Source: Sporobolomyces roseus
Lineage: Eukaryota > Basidiomycota > Microbotryomycetes > Sporidiobolales > Sporidiobolaceae
Reading direction: 5' to 3'
Length of the DNA: 64,000 bases
NCBI GenBank assembly: GCA_016617785.1
Contig: JADILM010000003.1
Span: 2,108,001 to 2,172,000 of the forward strand
Shown: piece by piece, positions 34,449 to 45,985 of the stretch
Layout of the letters: the number at the start of each line of letters is the position of its first letter
Position numbering within the stretch: the stretch's first letter is position 1
Program-made: the position numbers and the translations under genes
Notes under the pieces: generated by a model
Database searches by the model: none
What the model was told of the DNA's origin: nothing
The model's input: only the letters and a program-made list of their open reading frames with translations

Positions 34449-36714
34449 TTAGGAGCGAGGTCGACGACCTTGATATTCTTCGGGGGGAGTGAACTGCACA
34501 CTCTCAGAATCGTCAGTAGCTTGCACGGATCAGACAGCGACTCCAGACTCACACCATCGAACTCGAGTTTTTGCATCCTCTCAGCCATGACCCACTTGAT
34601 CTCTTCCCAACTATCCCACTTCCAATCCTTCAACCCTTTCCTTCCTTGTTCGAAATCTGCTTTCTTCCAACCGAGTTTGACTTCTTTCCCTCCGACGAAA
34701 GGCATGACGAGTCGAACGAGATCGAGGACTTTGACGGGATCTTTCGCACCTCCGATCAAGGCGAGCGAGAGAAGGGTTTGATTCTTCGGGAGAGGGTAGA
34801 AGACGTCGGGAGAGCCGGTGGCAGTTTTGTAGGTGGGAGGAGGGAAGGGAGGAGTGTATTCGGACAAGAGGTGTTCGACGATCGAGGTGTGGTTCAGGAT
34901 CAAAGCGAGATGGAAAGCGGTTTGACCAGTCGAATTGCGCTCCTCGGGAACAGCGCCTGTAGAGCACGGAATTCTCCTCAGTAACGCTCAGAAAGAAAGG
35001 AAGAACGAGAGAGTTTACCATGCGAGAGCAACCACTCGACCATCTCCTTCTCTCCGTGTTGAACAACGAGGTGAAGTAGAGTCTCGCGAGGATCAGTGAC
35101 GAGGGATTGTGCAGCTTCTTGAGACTTGTTCGAAGTTGGAGTGTCCGGGTAAGAAGCAGGGGGAGGAGTCGAAGTGGTAGCGTCAGCAGGAAGAGGTGCG
35201 TTCGAAGCGTTGTTGCCCTTTTTCTTCAGTTTCTTTCCTCCCTTCTTCTTCTTGTTCGTTCCAGTTCCTTCGAACAGGCCAGCTGTTTGTGAAGGAGTAG
35301 AAGGAGCTTCAGTTTTGGAGGGAGCAGGGGATGAAGCGAAACCGGTAGGAAGTTCGGGAGAGGAGAAAGTGGTCGAAGGTGAACTCGAGGAGGTAGATGC
35401 AACTTTGTTAGCCTTCGCCTTCGCCTTCTTCTTTGCACTCTTGCTCTTGGGTCCGTTCGAGGTCTCCTCCTCGAGATTGATTCCCGCTTCCTTACATTCC
35501 TCGACCGCTTCTTTCCCTCCAGGTAAGAACTCTCCTCCATTCGGATCGACGTTGTCCTCGTAGACTCCATGCTTGACAATGTCGAAAGCAGTCCTCCTAG
35601 CAGCCTCGAATACAGCTGTACGCTTCGTTTGAAGAATAGCTAGGCGTTTTCGAGCGAGGTCGGCAGCTTGAGTTTCGGCAGCGGACTTGGAAGCTACTGC
35701 TGCAGCTTTCTTCTGTTGACGACGAGCAGCAGCATCGATAGTCTCTGTCAGAATGGATTCAGACGACCAGTCAGTGTTATAGGACGCCTCACGGATCAAA
35801 CGCTCAAACTGACCTTGTTCCTTCGCCTGAGCCATCATCTCTCGACGTTTCCTCTCCTCCACCTCCTTTCGCCTTTGTGATTCCTTGAGCCTCTCTGCCT
35901 CAGCATGAACTCGATCGGCATGTTCTTGAGGAGTCTCTTGATCGTGGGACTGTCGCTGAGCATAAGACTTGCGAGTTCCATAACCTCCTCCAAAAACGTC
36001 CTCAAACATCCAACGGAAGTAATCGCCTGTGCCCTACTCTTGTCAGCGCAAATACGAGTTTAGAGTGAAAGGACGAAACGCACGCGGATCAGGTTCCCCT
36101 TCAAACTCATCTTCACTGTAATCTTCATAATCTTCATCCGCCTCATCGTAATCTTCATCGTCTGCGTATCCTCCTCCAGGTCTCCCGAATCCTCCTCCTC
36201 CTCCTCCGCCTCCAGGGAATCCTCCTCCCGAGAAGAAGAACGATCCACCAGAAAAGAAGAAACCAGGAGGGAATCCCGCTGCTCCTCTTCCTCCTCCAAA
36301 TCCTCCAAACTCGGGTTCTGGCGATTCGTGATGTTTCAGGATTCGATCGTAAGCTGAACCAATCTCTTGGAATTTTGCGTTCGATTCAGGAGAGTTGCCG
36401 TTCCTATCGGGTGAAATGGAGGTGAGTGGAACGGGAATAGAGAGATTGTGAAAACAGGGGGAGCTCACTTGTCACTAGAAACGCTCAAACGCGGTCAGCT
36501 GTGCACAGGGTGATCCTGTACAATGAACTTACGGATGGTGACGAATAGCAAGACGTTTGTAGCTTGATTTGACAACTTCAATGGTCGCATCTGAATCGAG
36601 CGAAGTCACTTTCATCAGTCACTTGACGCGTGATGTGAAGAGTGCAGTGGGTTTGTACTCACCTTGTTCAACCTCTAGTGTAGCGTGAGCTTCAGCTAGA
36701 GTGATTTTGGTCAT
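34449..36714 (-). CDS. J-domain (DnaJ/Hsp40) protein with C-terminal ankyrin repeats
   Basis: The start is MTKITLAEAHATLEVEQ at 36714. The J domain reads YKRLAIRHHPDKNGN and is assembled across a 6-nt micro-exon (36469-36474). A Gly/Phe-rich segment (FGGFGGGRGA, FFFSGGS, poly-Gly) and an acidic DEDYDEADEDYEDYSEDE stretch follow. Then come a long basic coiled coil (about 35.7-36.0 kb), a Ser/Pro/Lys-rich linker with a KKKKGGKKLKKKG patch, and ankyrin-like repeats (ETLLHLVVQHGEKEMVEWLL, TAFHLALILNHTSIVEHLL). The last exon gives FTPPEEYQGRRPRS, stop 34449. The HPD tripeptide implies that it stimulates an Hsp70 ATPase; the ankyrin part probably binds clients or a scaffold. I do not recognise a named yeast orthologue. 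Confidence 0.86.
36469..36474 (-). other. 6-nt micro-exon encoding the Asp of the HPD motif
   Basis: The intron 36475-36532 (GTAAGT donor, TAG acceptor) and the intron 36404-36468 (GTGAGC donor, TAG acceptor) flank a six-base exon, TGACAA. Joining CC, TGACAA and G gives CCT GAC AAG, that is Pro-Asp-Lys, which restores the invariant HPDKN of the J domain. Without this exon the reading frame is kept (six bases) but the catalytic Asp is lost. Confidence 0.8.
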
Positions 36715-37468
36715 CTTTTACTCTGATTCAACTATTTGATTCTGATAGGATCGAGTCGAGAGCTGAGTAGACGTAGCTTGAGACTCTCAAGATGATAGTC
36801 GAAACGCGCTGATGAGGTTGAAGTTAAAGGGAGAGGTGAAAGAGGAGTGAGAAGAAGGGAAGAAGGGACGAAGGGAAGATAGGAGGTCAGGATCAGGGGA
36901 GGTGAAGCATCAAAAGGCTAGTCACTTCGACTTGTCTCGAAACTGCTCTCGGGCGATTCACTGAATCCTCTGACTCAATTTCTTCTCCTCTCTCCCCAAA
37001 GAATCCATCTTCACAGTCACTCTCACTCAAATCTTACCGCAAGGTTCCCATATATCTTTTTCATTCTCAGCTCTCCAGCCAACGCATGTAAGTCTCTCTC
37101 CCTTTCTGCTCACACTCGATATCCCGCCCTCCCAAATTTCTCTTATCCGAACTAAAAAACCTTCTTCTCGCTTTACAACAGGCTCGTTTGGTTCGTCGGT
37201 TGTGAAACTAGCTTTGATTAGTAAGTCTATACCTTTTCTATCTTTCTACGTTCACTCCAGAGCTATCAGAGAGGAGAGAGAGAGAGTTGACTCAGTCTTG
37301 TTTTCTCCCTTATCGCTACTCTTTCCTCTCATCGAATCGCTTGTCCCTCTATCAGTCTAGACTCGATCGTTTTCAAGGCACTTGGCCCTTAAATCCACTC
37401 CTATCAACTCTCGAATTACCCAGCAACTCATCCCTCTCCCCTAATCTCCCTTCGCCTCATAATCCATC
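36715..37468. promoter_or_regulatory. Divergent promoter and CPA2 5' leader with predicted introns
   Basis: This 754-bp region lies between the J-domain gene (-) and CPA2 (+). A GTAAGT donor at 37088 and a CAG acceptor ending at 37181 form a likely 5'-leader intron. A second donor (GTAAGT) lies at 37221. Splicing the first intron joins AT and G into a new ATG that opens a 13-codon upstream ORF ending at the next junction. Confidence 0.5.
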
Positions 37469-40400
37469 ATGCTCCGAACTTTCACCTCTCGCCTTCGTGC
37501 CCCTATCGCTCCTCAACGATCCCTTCGATCTTTCTCGACCACTCCTAAACAATTCTTCACCATCGACCTCACTCGTCGAGCCGAAGTCAAAGACGCAGAA
37601 GATCTCGTCGATATCTCTTCCCAGTTCAAACACATTCAAACCAAAGATGGAACTTCGGCCGCTTCTGATCTCGCAAGGAGGTTGTCGCAAGCTGTACTTC
37701 CCAAACTCGAACGACCTGATGTCAAAAAAGTTTGTATAGTTGGTTCTGGTGGATTGAGTATCGGTCAAGCAGGAGAATTCGATTACTCTGGTCAGTTTCA
37801 CTTCTCAGTCGTCGTAGAGCATTTTGTACTCATCCGACTGGACGGATACAGGCGCTCAAGCGATCAAGGCCATGAAGGAATCCAACATTGAAACCGTTCT
37901 CATCAACCCCAATATCGCAACTATCCAAACCTCTCACCAAATGGCTTCTGAAGTCTATTGTGAGTTCCCTATCGTCCCTCGCTAGAGCGCGACAAGCGAC
38001 TGATTCCGTTTCCTCACCCCACAGTCGTTCCCATTACCCCTGAATACGTCGCTTATGTTCTCGAAAAGGAGAAGCCTGATGGTGTTCTCCTCACTTTCGG
38101 AGGACAATCTGCTCTCAACGTCGGTGTTCAACTCGAGAAGATGGGTGTATTCGAACGTCTCGGTGTCAAGGTTCTCGGTACTCAAATTCGAACTCTTGAA
38201 GTTTCAGAGGATCGTGATCTCTTCGTCAAAGCTCTCGAGGGTGAGTCACTCTCTTGTCCTCACTAGTCTTAAGTCAGCGGAACTGATAGATCTCGCTCAT
38301 AGAAATCGGTATTCCCGCTGCTACTTCGAGTGCCGTTTCAACCGTCAAAGATGCTCTCGAAGCTGCCGAGAAGATCGGTTACCCCGTCATTCTTCGTTCC
38401 GCCTACTCTCTCGGAGGACTCGGATCTGGTTTCGCCGAGAACGAGGACGAACTTCGTGATCTTTCCGCCAAGTCCCTCTCGCTTTCCCCTCAAGTTTTGA
38501 TCGAGAAATCTCTCAAGGGATGGAAGGAGCTCGAGTACGAGGTCGTTCGTGATGCTGCCGACAACGTTATCATCTGCTGTAACATGGAGGTGAGCTGGAA
38601 ATATCACATTCGATCGCAAACTGTCGAAGCTGATCGTTGAGCATTTTCCAAACACAGAACTTCGATCCTCTCGGTACACACACTGGAGATTCGATCGTTA
38701 TCGCTCCTTCACAAACTCTCTCCGACGACGAGTACCACATGCTTCGTTCGGCCGCCATCAAGATCGTTCGTCACGTCGGAGTTGTCGGAGAGTGCAACGT
38801 TCAATACGCCCTCAACCCCAACAAGCGAGAATATATGGTCATCGAAATGAACGCTCGTCTCTCTCGTTCCTCCGCCCTCGCCTCGAAGGCTACCGGTTAC
38901 CCTCTCGCTTACACTGCCGCCAAAATCGCTCTCGGTCACACTCTTCCCGAACTTCCCAACGCCGTCACTAAGACTACTACCGCTTGTTTCGAACCTTCCC
39001 TCGATTACATCGTCACCAAGATCCCCAAGTGGGATTTGGCCAAGTTCCAGTACGTCAACCGAGAAGTTGGATCTTCGATGAAATCAGTTGGAGAAGTCAT
39101 GGCTATCGGTCGAACCTTCGAGGAGTCCCTTCAGAAGGCTATCCGACAAGTCGACCCTCGATGGACCGGATTCGAAGCTTACGTTCAACCGGAGGATCTC
39201 GAACACGCTCTCAGCGTTCCTACCGATATGCGCCTCTTCGCTATCGCTCACGCCATGCTCAACCTCGATTGGACCGTCGATCGAATCCACGACTTGACCA
39301 AGATCGACCGATGGTACCTCTACAAGCTCGACAATATCGTTCAAGTTCACAAGAACCTCCTCTCGCACACTTCGATTTCTCAGGTCGACGAGAACACGAT
39401 GCGAAAGGCTAAGCAAATGGGATTCGGAGATCGACAAATCGCCGACCTCATCGCTCGTAATGGAGGAGAAGCAATTCTCGAAGATTCTGTTCGTGCTCAC
39501 CGAAAATCGCTCGGAATTACTCCTTTCGTCAAACGTATCGATACTCTCGCCGCCGAGTACCCCGCCAACACCAACTACCTCTACACTACCTACAACGCTT
39601 CGACTCACGATATCGAGTTCAACGATCAAGGAACGATGGTTCTCGGATCTGGAGTTTACCGTATCGGATCTTCTGTCGAATTCGATTGGTGCGCCGTTTC
39701 CGCCGCTCGAAAGGTTCGCGAGATGGGCAAGAAGACGGTCATGATCAACTACAACCCCGAAACTGTCTCTACCGATTTCGACGAGGCCGATCGATTGTAC
39801 TTTGAAGAACTTGGATGGGAGCGAGTTATGGATATTTACGAGCTCGAAGGTGCTGAAGGTGTCATCGTCTCTGTCGGAGGTAAGCTCATCCGTCACTGAT
39901 ATTCACCGGAAAGCGCAACTGACAAAGTCTCGCTACAACAGGTCAACTTCCTCAGAACATCGCTCTTCGACTTAAGGAGACCGGAGTTCAAGTACTCGGT
40001 ACCGACCCCGAAATGATCGATTCTGCCGAGGATCGTCATAAGTTCTCAGCCATCCTCGACGCTCACGGTGTCGATCAACCTGATTGGGTCGAAGCTTCAA
40101 GCGTCGAATCAGCCAAGGAGTTCGCCAACCGGGTCGGTTACCCTGTCCTCATTCGTCCTTCCTACGTCCTCTCCGGTGCCGCCATGAACGTCGTCTGGAA
40201 CGAATCTACCCTCGAACACTCCCTCACCGCCGCCGCCGAAGTTTCTTCAGAATACCCTACCGTTATTACCAAGTTCATTGATCAAGCCCAAGAAATCGAT
40301 ATCGATGCCGTCGCCTACAAGGGAGAACTCCTCGTCCACGCCGTCTCTGAGCACGTCGAGAACGCTGGTGTTCACTCTGGAGATGCCACGATCGTCCTTC

Positions 40401-41457
40401 CTCCCTTCTCTCTCGTCGAAGATGATATGGCTCGTCTCAAGGTTATCGCTCAAAAGGTCGCCAAAGCTTTCCACATCTCTGGTCCTTACAACATGCAAAT
40501 CATTCGCAAGGCTATCCCCGGTCAAGAAGCAGTCCTCAAGGTTATCGAGTGCAATCTTCGTGCTTCCCGTTCCTTCCCCTTCGTCTCGAAAGTTCTCGGT
40601 GTCAACTTTGTCGATATCGCTACCGCCGCCATCGTTGGTCAAGATGTTCCCGCTCCCGTCGATCTCATGGCTCAAAAGAGGGATTACGTCGCTATCAAGG
40701 TTCCTCAATTCTCGTGGACTCGACTCGGAGGTGCTGATCCTTTCATCGGTGTTGGTCAGTTCTGCTTTCCTTATGATCTGCGCCCTTGACATGAGCTGAT
40801 CTTGCGCATGTGATTTTCTGCAGAGATGGCCTCGACTGGTGAAGTCGCTGCTTTCGGAACCACTCTCGCCGAAGCTTACTGGACTTCGCTCACCTCTACC
40901 AACGGTTTCCGAATTCCTCAAGCCAAGTCTGGTGTTCTCATCGGTGGTGACGTCGCTTGCCCTCAAATGGCCACCGTCGCAAAAGGTCTCTCCGATCTCG
41001 GTTTCAAGCTTTACTGCTCTTCTCCCATCGTCGAGGAACACCTCAACTCGCTTCCTTACATCTCCAAGACTGAGAAGATCTTCTTCCCCGTCAAGGACAA
41101 GCGAAAGCTTCGAGAAGTATTCGACGAGGTGAGCAGAAACTTCCTCTCTAGCTGTTCAAGCCGAGATCGATTTCCTGATGCTCTCGTCTACTCTGCCCAC
41201 AGTACGACATTCAATCGGTCATCAATCTCGCTGCCGCTCGTGGTCGCGACCAACTCGATGAGGATTACGTCGCTCGTCGAAACGCTGTCGATTTCGGTAT
41301 CCCCTTGATCAACAACCCTCTTCTCGCTGATCTTTACGTTCAAGCCCTCGCTGTCAAGATGAACAAAGGAGAGTTGCGTCGCTCAAACGAATGGACCGAA
41401 GGAAGCTGTCCATCGGATGTCAAGCCCTGGTCGCACTGGATCGGTTCGCACGCTTAG
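37469..41457 (+). CDS. CPA2: Carbamoyl-phosphate synthase, arginine-specific, large subunit
   Basis: This subunit makes carbamoyl phosphate for arginine synthesis from ammonia supplied by the small glutaminase subunit, with bicarbonate and two ATP. The start [20 protein letters not shown] is a basic, acid-free mitochondrial presequence. Two ATP-grasp halves follow: [20 protein letters not shown] opens the first carboxyphosphate domain, with [34 protein letters not shown] and [20 protein letters not shown]. The second half has [19 protein letters not shown] and [15 protein letters not shown]. The C-terminal regulatory fold ends [10 protein letters not shown] at 41457. About eight exons give roughly 1,180 residues, normal for the family. 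Codons strongly favour C-ending forms, as expected of a well-expressed gene. The product is distinct from the pyrimidine multifunctional enzyme because it lacks DHO/ATCase domains. Confidence 0.97.
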
Positions 41458-42305
41458 AAAAGCACTCTTTACGTCTTCTTCCTCGGAACCCGCATTTAAT
41501 ACCTCTTCTTCACCTTTCTCGTTCAAACTTCATTCTCTCTCTTTGGTCTCATCGTCTAGAATCCTCTCAAAACTCGTTGTATCATTTCATTCCCCTTACC
41601 TGCTCTCCCACTCGTTCTCTCTTGCATGCATACCTTTCTCCTTCTCGTCGCAATCTAAACCTCAGCTTCTAGCACCTGCAGTATCTGACCGCCTGAGAGA
41701 GCAGCAGCGAGAGCAAAGCAGGATTGAGGAAATCAAAGCGACAAAGAGTCTCGAGCAATATCGACGTTTGCCTCGCAAAGTCAGTGGGTCGAACTGCGTC
41801 CCTTGCCAACGAAAGGGTACCGGATCGACATGATCTAGGTGTGAAGAGTAGAACAGAGCAAAGTAACTCTCCATCTCTCATCGTCGCCCGCGACCTGTAG
41901 GTATTGGACCGTCTGTGGCCAGCCGGAGGTAGCTGAACCATCTACTGAATCCTCGTACTCACCTCCGCATCCGAGCTTGATTCGCACGCGACGATCCTCC
42001 GATCTTGATCGCTCTCTTTTTGCCAAATTGCTGCCCTTGCGATTCGACGCGATGACGCTTTCGACTTCTGCTCTCGCTCTGGTAGACAGCAATTATTCGT
42101 AGCTTCTCTAGAGTCGGTCAACGAGGACGAAAAGCGATTGAGGGGAATAAGGATTAAGTTTTGCAAAGTTAAATTTTCGGGATACAAAGTGAATAGAGGT
42201 ATCGTGAAGTAGCTAGCTAGATACCAGGCCCTTTGACGGCACGTAATGAGTTCAAGTCAAAAAAGAGACGAGCGAAGAGGAAACGAGACGAACGGAATTC
42301 TAAGC
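41458..42305. other. Convergent intergenic region and left boundary of the F-box block
   Basis: This 848-bp gap lies between CPA2 (+) and F-box gene A (-). A pyrimidine-rich CPA2 3' tail lies at 41460-41660. No protein or RNA gene was recognised. The outer end of the left duplication arm should lie in or near this region, but the matching end of the right arm is outside the window. Confidence 0.5.
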
Positions 42306-43571
42306 TTATCGACCATCGAAATCCTCGAACGGAGGTTCGTCTCGATCCTCCCGCCACTCGAAGAGATCTATATCGTCAACGGGATACCTACTTTTCACTC
42401 TGCTCTTCGTCCCGTGAATGACAATCCTCCTGATTCGATTCCTCGGATCTTCGCCCTTTGCGATTTTGATAAGGCGCGAAATCATTTCGTTTCTGCCGGT
42501 GATCAACGAAACGGACAGATGGAGCGATTTGAGATCCCATTCATCGTGATCAAACATATTCAGAGATTCATTCCTGAAGGTCATAATCGACAGGTGTTGG
42601 AGATTATCGAGCGTTCCATTCTCCCGAAGCAGGCCGGCAGTGCTGCTCGGCGCATCTTGTAGTGCGAGGCTTTCGATCTGCGGTAGGATTTTGGCCAATA
42701 GGGACATGCTCCTATGCAGCATGTATTCGTCGTTATCGATGGTAAGGGCGAGCTGAACGAGATTTGGCATTTTCAGGGGGGAGAAGAGATCGTGAGCGAT
42801 TGGAAGGAGTGCTGCGATATCCTCTTGCAGAGCCGCATGAACACGTTCCGATCCTGATAAGCCTCCGAGTTCGACGTCTGTTCCGAAGCTGATTCGCTGC
42901 AACTGCGAGGAGTGAAGGTGTGCGTCGGAGGGATCAAAATCCAAGTGATTGCAGTCTCGACGATCCTCTGTGAGATGCAGCTCTTGTAAACCTACAGTGA
43001 CCCAAAGCTGCATCAGTATCGTCAAAGACGAAGGGAGAGAAAGCAGCTCACGAGGAAATCGAGCGAAATCGCTCATTCGTGTCGAAGAACCGTTTCTACT
43101 ACTCGTCAATAGCTTCAAAGAGCTGACTTGACTCCACATATCGTATCCAGTCACGGCGATCAAGTTGTTGAGGTGCCCGTCAACCGTCAAGTACTTCGTT
43201 CCTAGAACTTTTCCCTCAACAAGCAGACTAACGATCCTCTCGATCTTCTTCCGGCGCGTCCTTCCATGACGATCCATGATACGTATATAGACCTCCTCTT
43301 GCAAGACCTCTTGTGCAGGGTACCTCCAAGTAGAACGTACCAGGGCGAAGGATCGCAAATTCCAGTTCCGCTCGCTAAAACGCTCGTAACCGGTCATGGG
43401 ATAAGGCTCTGGAGATGCACAACCGGCAGCACGGAAGATATAGAGTAGAAGTTCAGGAGGGATGCGTTCCACGACCGAGGTGTCGAGATTGGATGAATCG
43501 GGAGGAGATTGGGTGGAGGGAGTGAGGGAAAGAACCGAGGTAGACGTGAGATTATCGGCGAGCGAGGGCAT
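42306..43571 (-). CDS. F-box/leucine-rich protein, family copy A
   Basis: There are two exons (43571-43052 and 42991-42306). The 60-nt intron contains no in-frame stop, so unspliced reading is also open. The N-terminus has a Ser/Thr-rich leader, then an F-box core (RIPPELLLYIFRAAG, SFALVRSTWRYPAQEVL). The rest is an irregular leucine-rich series (YLTVDGHLNNLI, LQELHLTED, LVQLALTIDN, LQHLSIMTFR, LKSLHLSVSL). The C-terminus carries the family signature PPFEDFDGR at the extreme end. F-box proteins act as substrate adaptors of SCF ubiquitin ligases, with the leucine-rich part selecting the target; the target is unknown. It is the counterpart of A' (63215 onward) in the inverted arm, and the intron is at the same codon in both. 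Confidence 0.85.
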   Translation of the reverse strand: MPSLADNLTSTSVLSLTPSTQSPPDSSNLDTSVVERIPPELLLYIFRAAGCASPEPYPMTGYERFSERNWNLRSFALVRSTWRYPAQEVLQEEVYIRIMDRHGRTRRKKIERIVSLLVEGKVLGTKYLTVDGHLNNLIAVTGYDMWSQVSSLKLLTSSRNGSSTRMSDFARFPRELLSLPSSLTILMQLWVTVGLQELHLTEDRRDCNHLDFDPSDAHLHSSQLQRISFGTDVELGGLSGSERVHAALQEDIAALLPIAHDLFSPLKMPNLVQLALTIDNDEYMLHRSMSLLAKILPQIESLALQDAPSSTAGLLRENGTLDNLQHLSIMTFRNESLNMFDHDEWDLKSLHLSVSLITGRNEMISRLIKIAKGEDPRNRIRRIVIHGTKSRVKSRYPVDDIDLFEWREDRDEPPFEDFDGR

Positions 43572-44090
43572 GAAGTCGTAAGGGCGAGGAGGTATCTTGA
43601 ATTATGGAGGGGTGGTTATAAGCCTCGTAGAGCTGCTTCGCGTTGGGGAAGGAAACCTGAGAACGGGTCGGTCAGTCAGCGAGAATCGATGTGCAGAAAG
43701 ACTGGGGAGAACGCACGGTGTTGCAACGTCTGGACAGAGTTTTCGTTTGATGATCTCTTGTGAAATGCAGCGAGATTGGCCTTGCGAGTGAAGTAGGAGG
43801 AAGAAAGAGACGAGTCTAAATTCTGACCGTCTCCCGTTCTAGAGGTCCGCGGAACTCCGAAGCGACGACGACGACAGGAGGACGACTGGCATCGATTGTT
43901 CGATTGATAGCGAGCGTGAAAACGGAAGGTCGAGAAGCGGAACTGTGAAGACTCGAACGAGAGAAGCGGAGGAAAAGAGGAATTCTTTGCGAGCTTCATT
44001 CGTTTGACAAAAGCTACAGCTGCTCTAACAAGCAAGCTGATGAGCTGGGGAGAAATGAGATGATGGAAGAGCGACAGAACTCACAGGACT
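43572..44090. promoter_or_regulatory. Promoter of F-box copy A, conserved in the other arm
   Basis: This noncoding segment aligns in reverse complement with 62693-63214. A shared purine/pyrimidine block (GTCGTCGTCGTCGCTTCGGA in coding sense) and a probable 5'-leader intron ending near 43650 are both retained. Conservation outside codons indicates duplication of a continuous DNA block. Confidence 0.65.
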
Positions 44091-45184
44091 CTACAATCTC
44101 CCATCGAAATCCTCAAAAGGAGGTAAATCGCGATCGCATCTTGGTTCAAATCTGTTCCCCGTCGTTGACCCAAGATCGTGACCGTAGATGACAGCCTGTC
44201 GACTTTGAGTCTTCTAACAAGCTCGCCTGGCACGATCTCGTCCAATAGCTCCTTCGAATTTGGTTCGTCGATTAGCAACTTGAAAGATAGATGCAGCGAC
44301 TCCAAGTGTAGAGCCTCCACTAGAGGTAGGTCTGGCTCGATGTGACTTCTGACGTCGAGAGAGAGGTGTCGAAGGTTGCGAAGTTCACTGATATGTACGA
44401 GAGCTGAGAGTCTTCCCAAGTACCTCGTTAACCTTGAATCCTTGACAGCGAGAGTCGTGATTTGATCGATTACCCCGAAGAGGCGATGCATAAAGCCCCA
44501 TTACGCAAGTCCTGTCTCTTCGAGGGCGAGATGGGTGACTTCAGGTGTGTGGTCTCGGGTGAAGATCGGAGTCGGAGTCGATCCTAGATCATCTATCTCC
44601 ATGTCGCCTCGCATAGTCAGTCGTCGGAGCTTGGGGAAGGAAAGATCTGAGTCGTACTCTTCCATGATGAGCATTCCGTTAAAGCGCTTCGAGATCTATG
44701 AAAAAACGACGAGTTTGTTCTTTTCTTTCTGCGGACTCAAGAGAGAGAAGAACAGGAACTCACTCGGAAAGAGAGCGATCTCGCTGATGTGAGCATGAGC
44801 GATCTCCTTCAGAGTCCTCCTCCTCATCGTTTGAACCCGCCTTCTCGCCCAATGAATAATCGCAAGTATTTTCTCTTTCCCATTTCTCGTCGGCAGTCCA
44901 ACGAGTGAATACCCTATAGCTCCATTCACCGTCAAGTATTCAGTTCTGCATAGACCATTCTCAATGAATTCCATTTCTTGCTCATCCTCTTGATTGAATC
45001 CATTAACCCAAACTTCTTTCCATCAACCTCTTGAGCGATACGAGTCCAGCTTCGGGGGACTGAGGCGAGTGGTCGAGTGATGCTCGGCCGTTACTGCTAC
45101 CAACGATGGCTGTTGGAAGGAGAGTCGAAAGCGGAAAGAAATGAGGAGGAGGAGAATTTCGGGTGGTTAGGGAAGAGCGGACAT
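44091..45184 (-). pseudogene. F-box/leucine-rich family copy B, decayed
   Basis: Translation of successive frames recovers an F-box-like N-terminus (PPEILLLLI), KKVWVNGFNQEDE, EYLTVNGAIGYSLVGLP and a leucine-rich part (LRRLTMRGDMEIDDLG, LRHLSLDVRSHIEPDLPLVE, LHLESLHLSFKLLIDEP). The C-terminus is RDLPPFEDFDGRL. The frame is broken by a TAA within the F-box (45167-45169), a frame change just after the intron near 44690, a TAA at 44501-44503, and a one-base deletion near 44178 relative to B'. The frame change near 44690 and the 44501 stop are also present in B', so the ancestor was probably already damaged. No functional product is expected. Confidence 0.8.
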
Positions 45185-45729
45185 TGTGATAAGTGGAAAG
45201 TGCTGGTAGGTAGATCGGGTAGACCGGTGGTCTTGCTGAGCTGAACTGAGTTGTCTGTGGTCGAGGGAAAGAATCGGGAGATCAAGAGTGGAGAGGAAAG
45301 TGGAGAGCTGGAATGAAGGCGGAAGAACGAGTGGAACGTTCCTTGCTAGACTTGGAGAGCTATCTTCGGATTGTTTGGGAGTGAATCGAGTCGCGGAAAG
45401 GGTTCAAGAACGTTCAAGTCGTTCGGAGGAGGAAAGGACGAATTTAGCGAGAAGAGCGAATTTTGTCTTCCTCGCTCGTTTGGAGAAGCGAGCCTATGTC
45501 TCTCTTGAAAGACTGCTGATGATAGAGATGTATAGGAAGAGAGATTCGGATGAAAGCGAAAACAGAAGTTTCTTCGACTTTCGAAATTGCGAAACTGAAA
45601 CGACGTTGATGTGAGACGGATTATGTCGATTTGTGACTCACGGTCCGTGAGTGCAGTCCATAGACAACAACAAAGCGTGTGTAGACCAAAAATAGAGCGA
45701 ATCCGGGGAAGGTAGAAGAGAGTCGCAGA
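45185..45729. repeat. B promoter plus sequence repeated downstream of copy C
   Basis: 45185-45300 aligns in reverse complement with the B' upstream segment (61480-61595). 45290-45610 resembles 47360-47590 in direct orientation (for example AAAGGACGA...GCGAGAAGAGCGA...CCTCGCTCG versus its counterpart). The latter lies downstream of C, so this is the 3' flank of a lost tandem C-type gene. Confidence 0.55.
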
Positions 45730-45985
45730 CTAATTTCCTCCTTCGAAGTCCTCACGCGGTGGATACTCGATCGCAAAAAGCCTGCACATGGACTGCACCC
45801 CCCCAATTGGTCCAATTGAACGCATCAGTCGGCAGTTAATGACGACTGATTCCGTCTCTGGACGCCCTCGTACAGCAGTATCTCTTTCCACCTTGATCGA
45901 TTCGTGCTCACCCTTCGCAATTGTAAAGTCATTCCTCGACATTCTCATTCCCATAGTTGTCGTCAAGCCCAGATGAAGACTTGGG
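45730..45985 (-). pseudogene. Relic of the 3' end of a C-type F-box gene
   Basis: The minus strand encodes IAKGEHESIKVER near its middle and YPPREDFEGGN at the stop. These match IGKGEHDSIKVEK and YPPFEDFDGS at the end of copy C. No F-box or intact upstream reading frame accompanies it. Together with the repeated 3' flank this indicates a former tandem copy of C of which only the tail survives. Confidence 0.6.

Noticed and set aside
39084..41041. Long antisense ORFs (264-270 codons) opposite CPA2
   Set aside because: They arise from the strong C-ending codon bias of CPA2, which suppresses stops on the opposite strand. They have no recognisable domain and no splice structure.
37469..41457. CPA2 as the pyrimidine multifunctional enzyme (URA2/CAD)
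   Set aside because: No glutaminase, dihydroorotase-like or ATCase domain follows, and the mitochondrial presequence indicates the arginine-specific enzyme.
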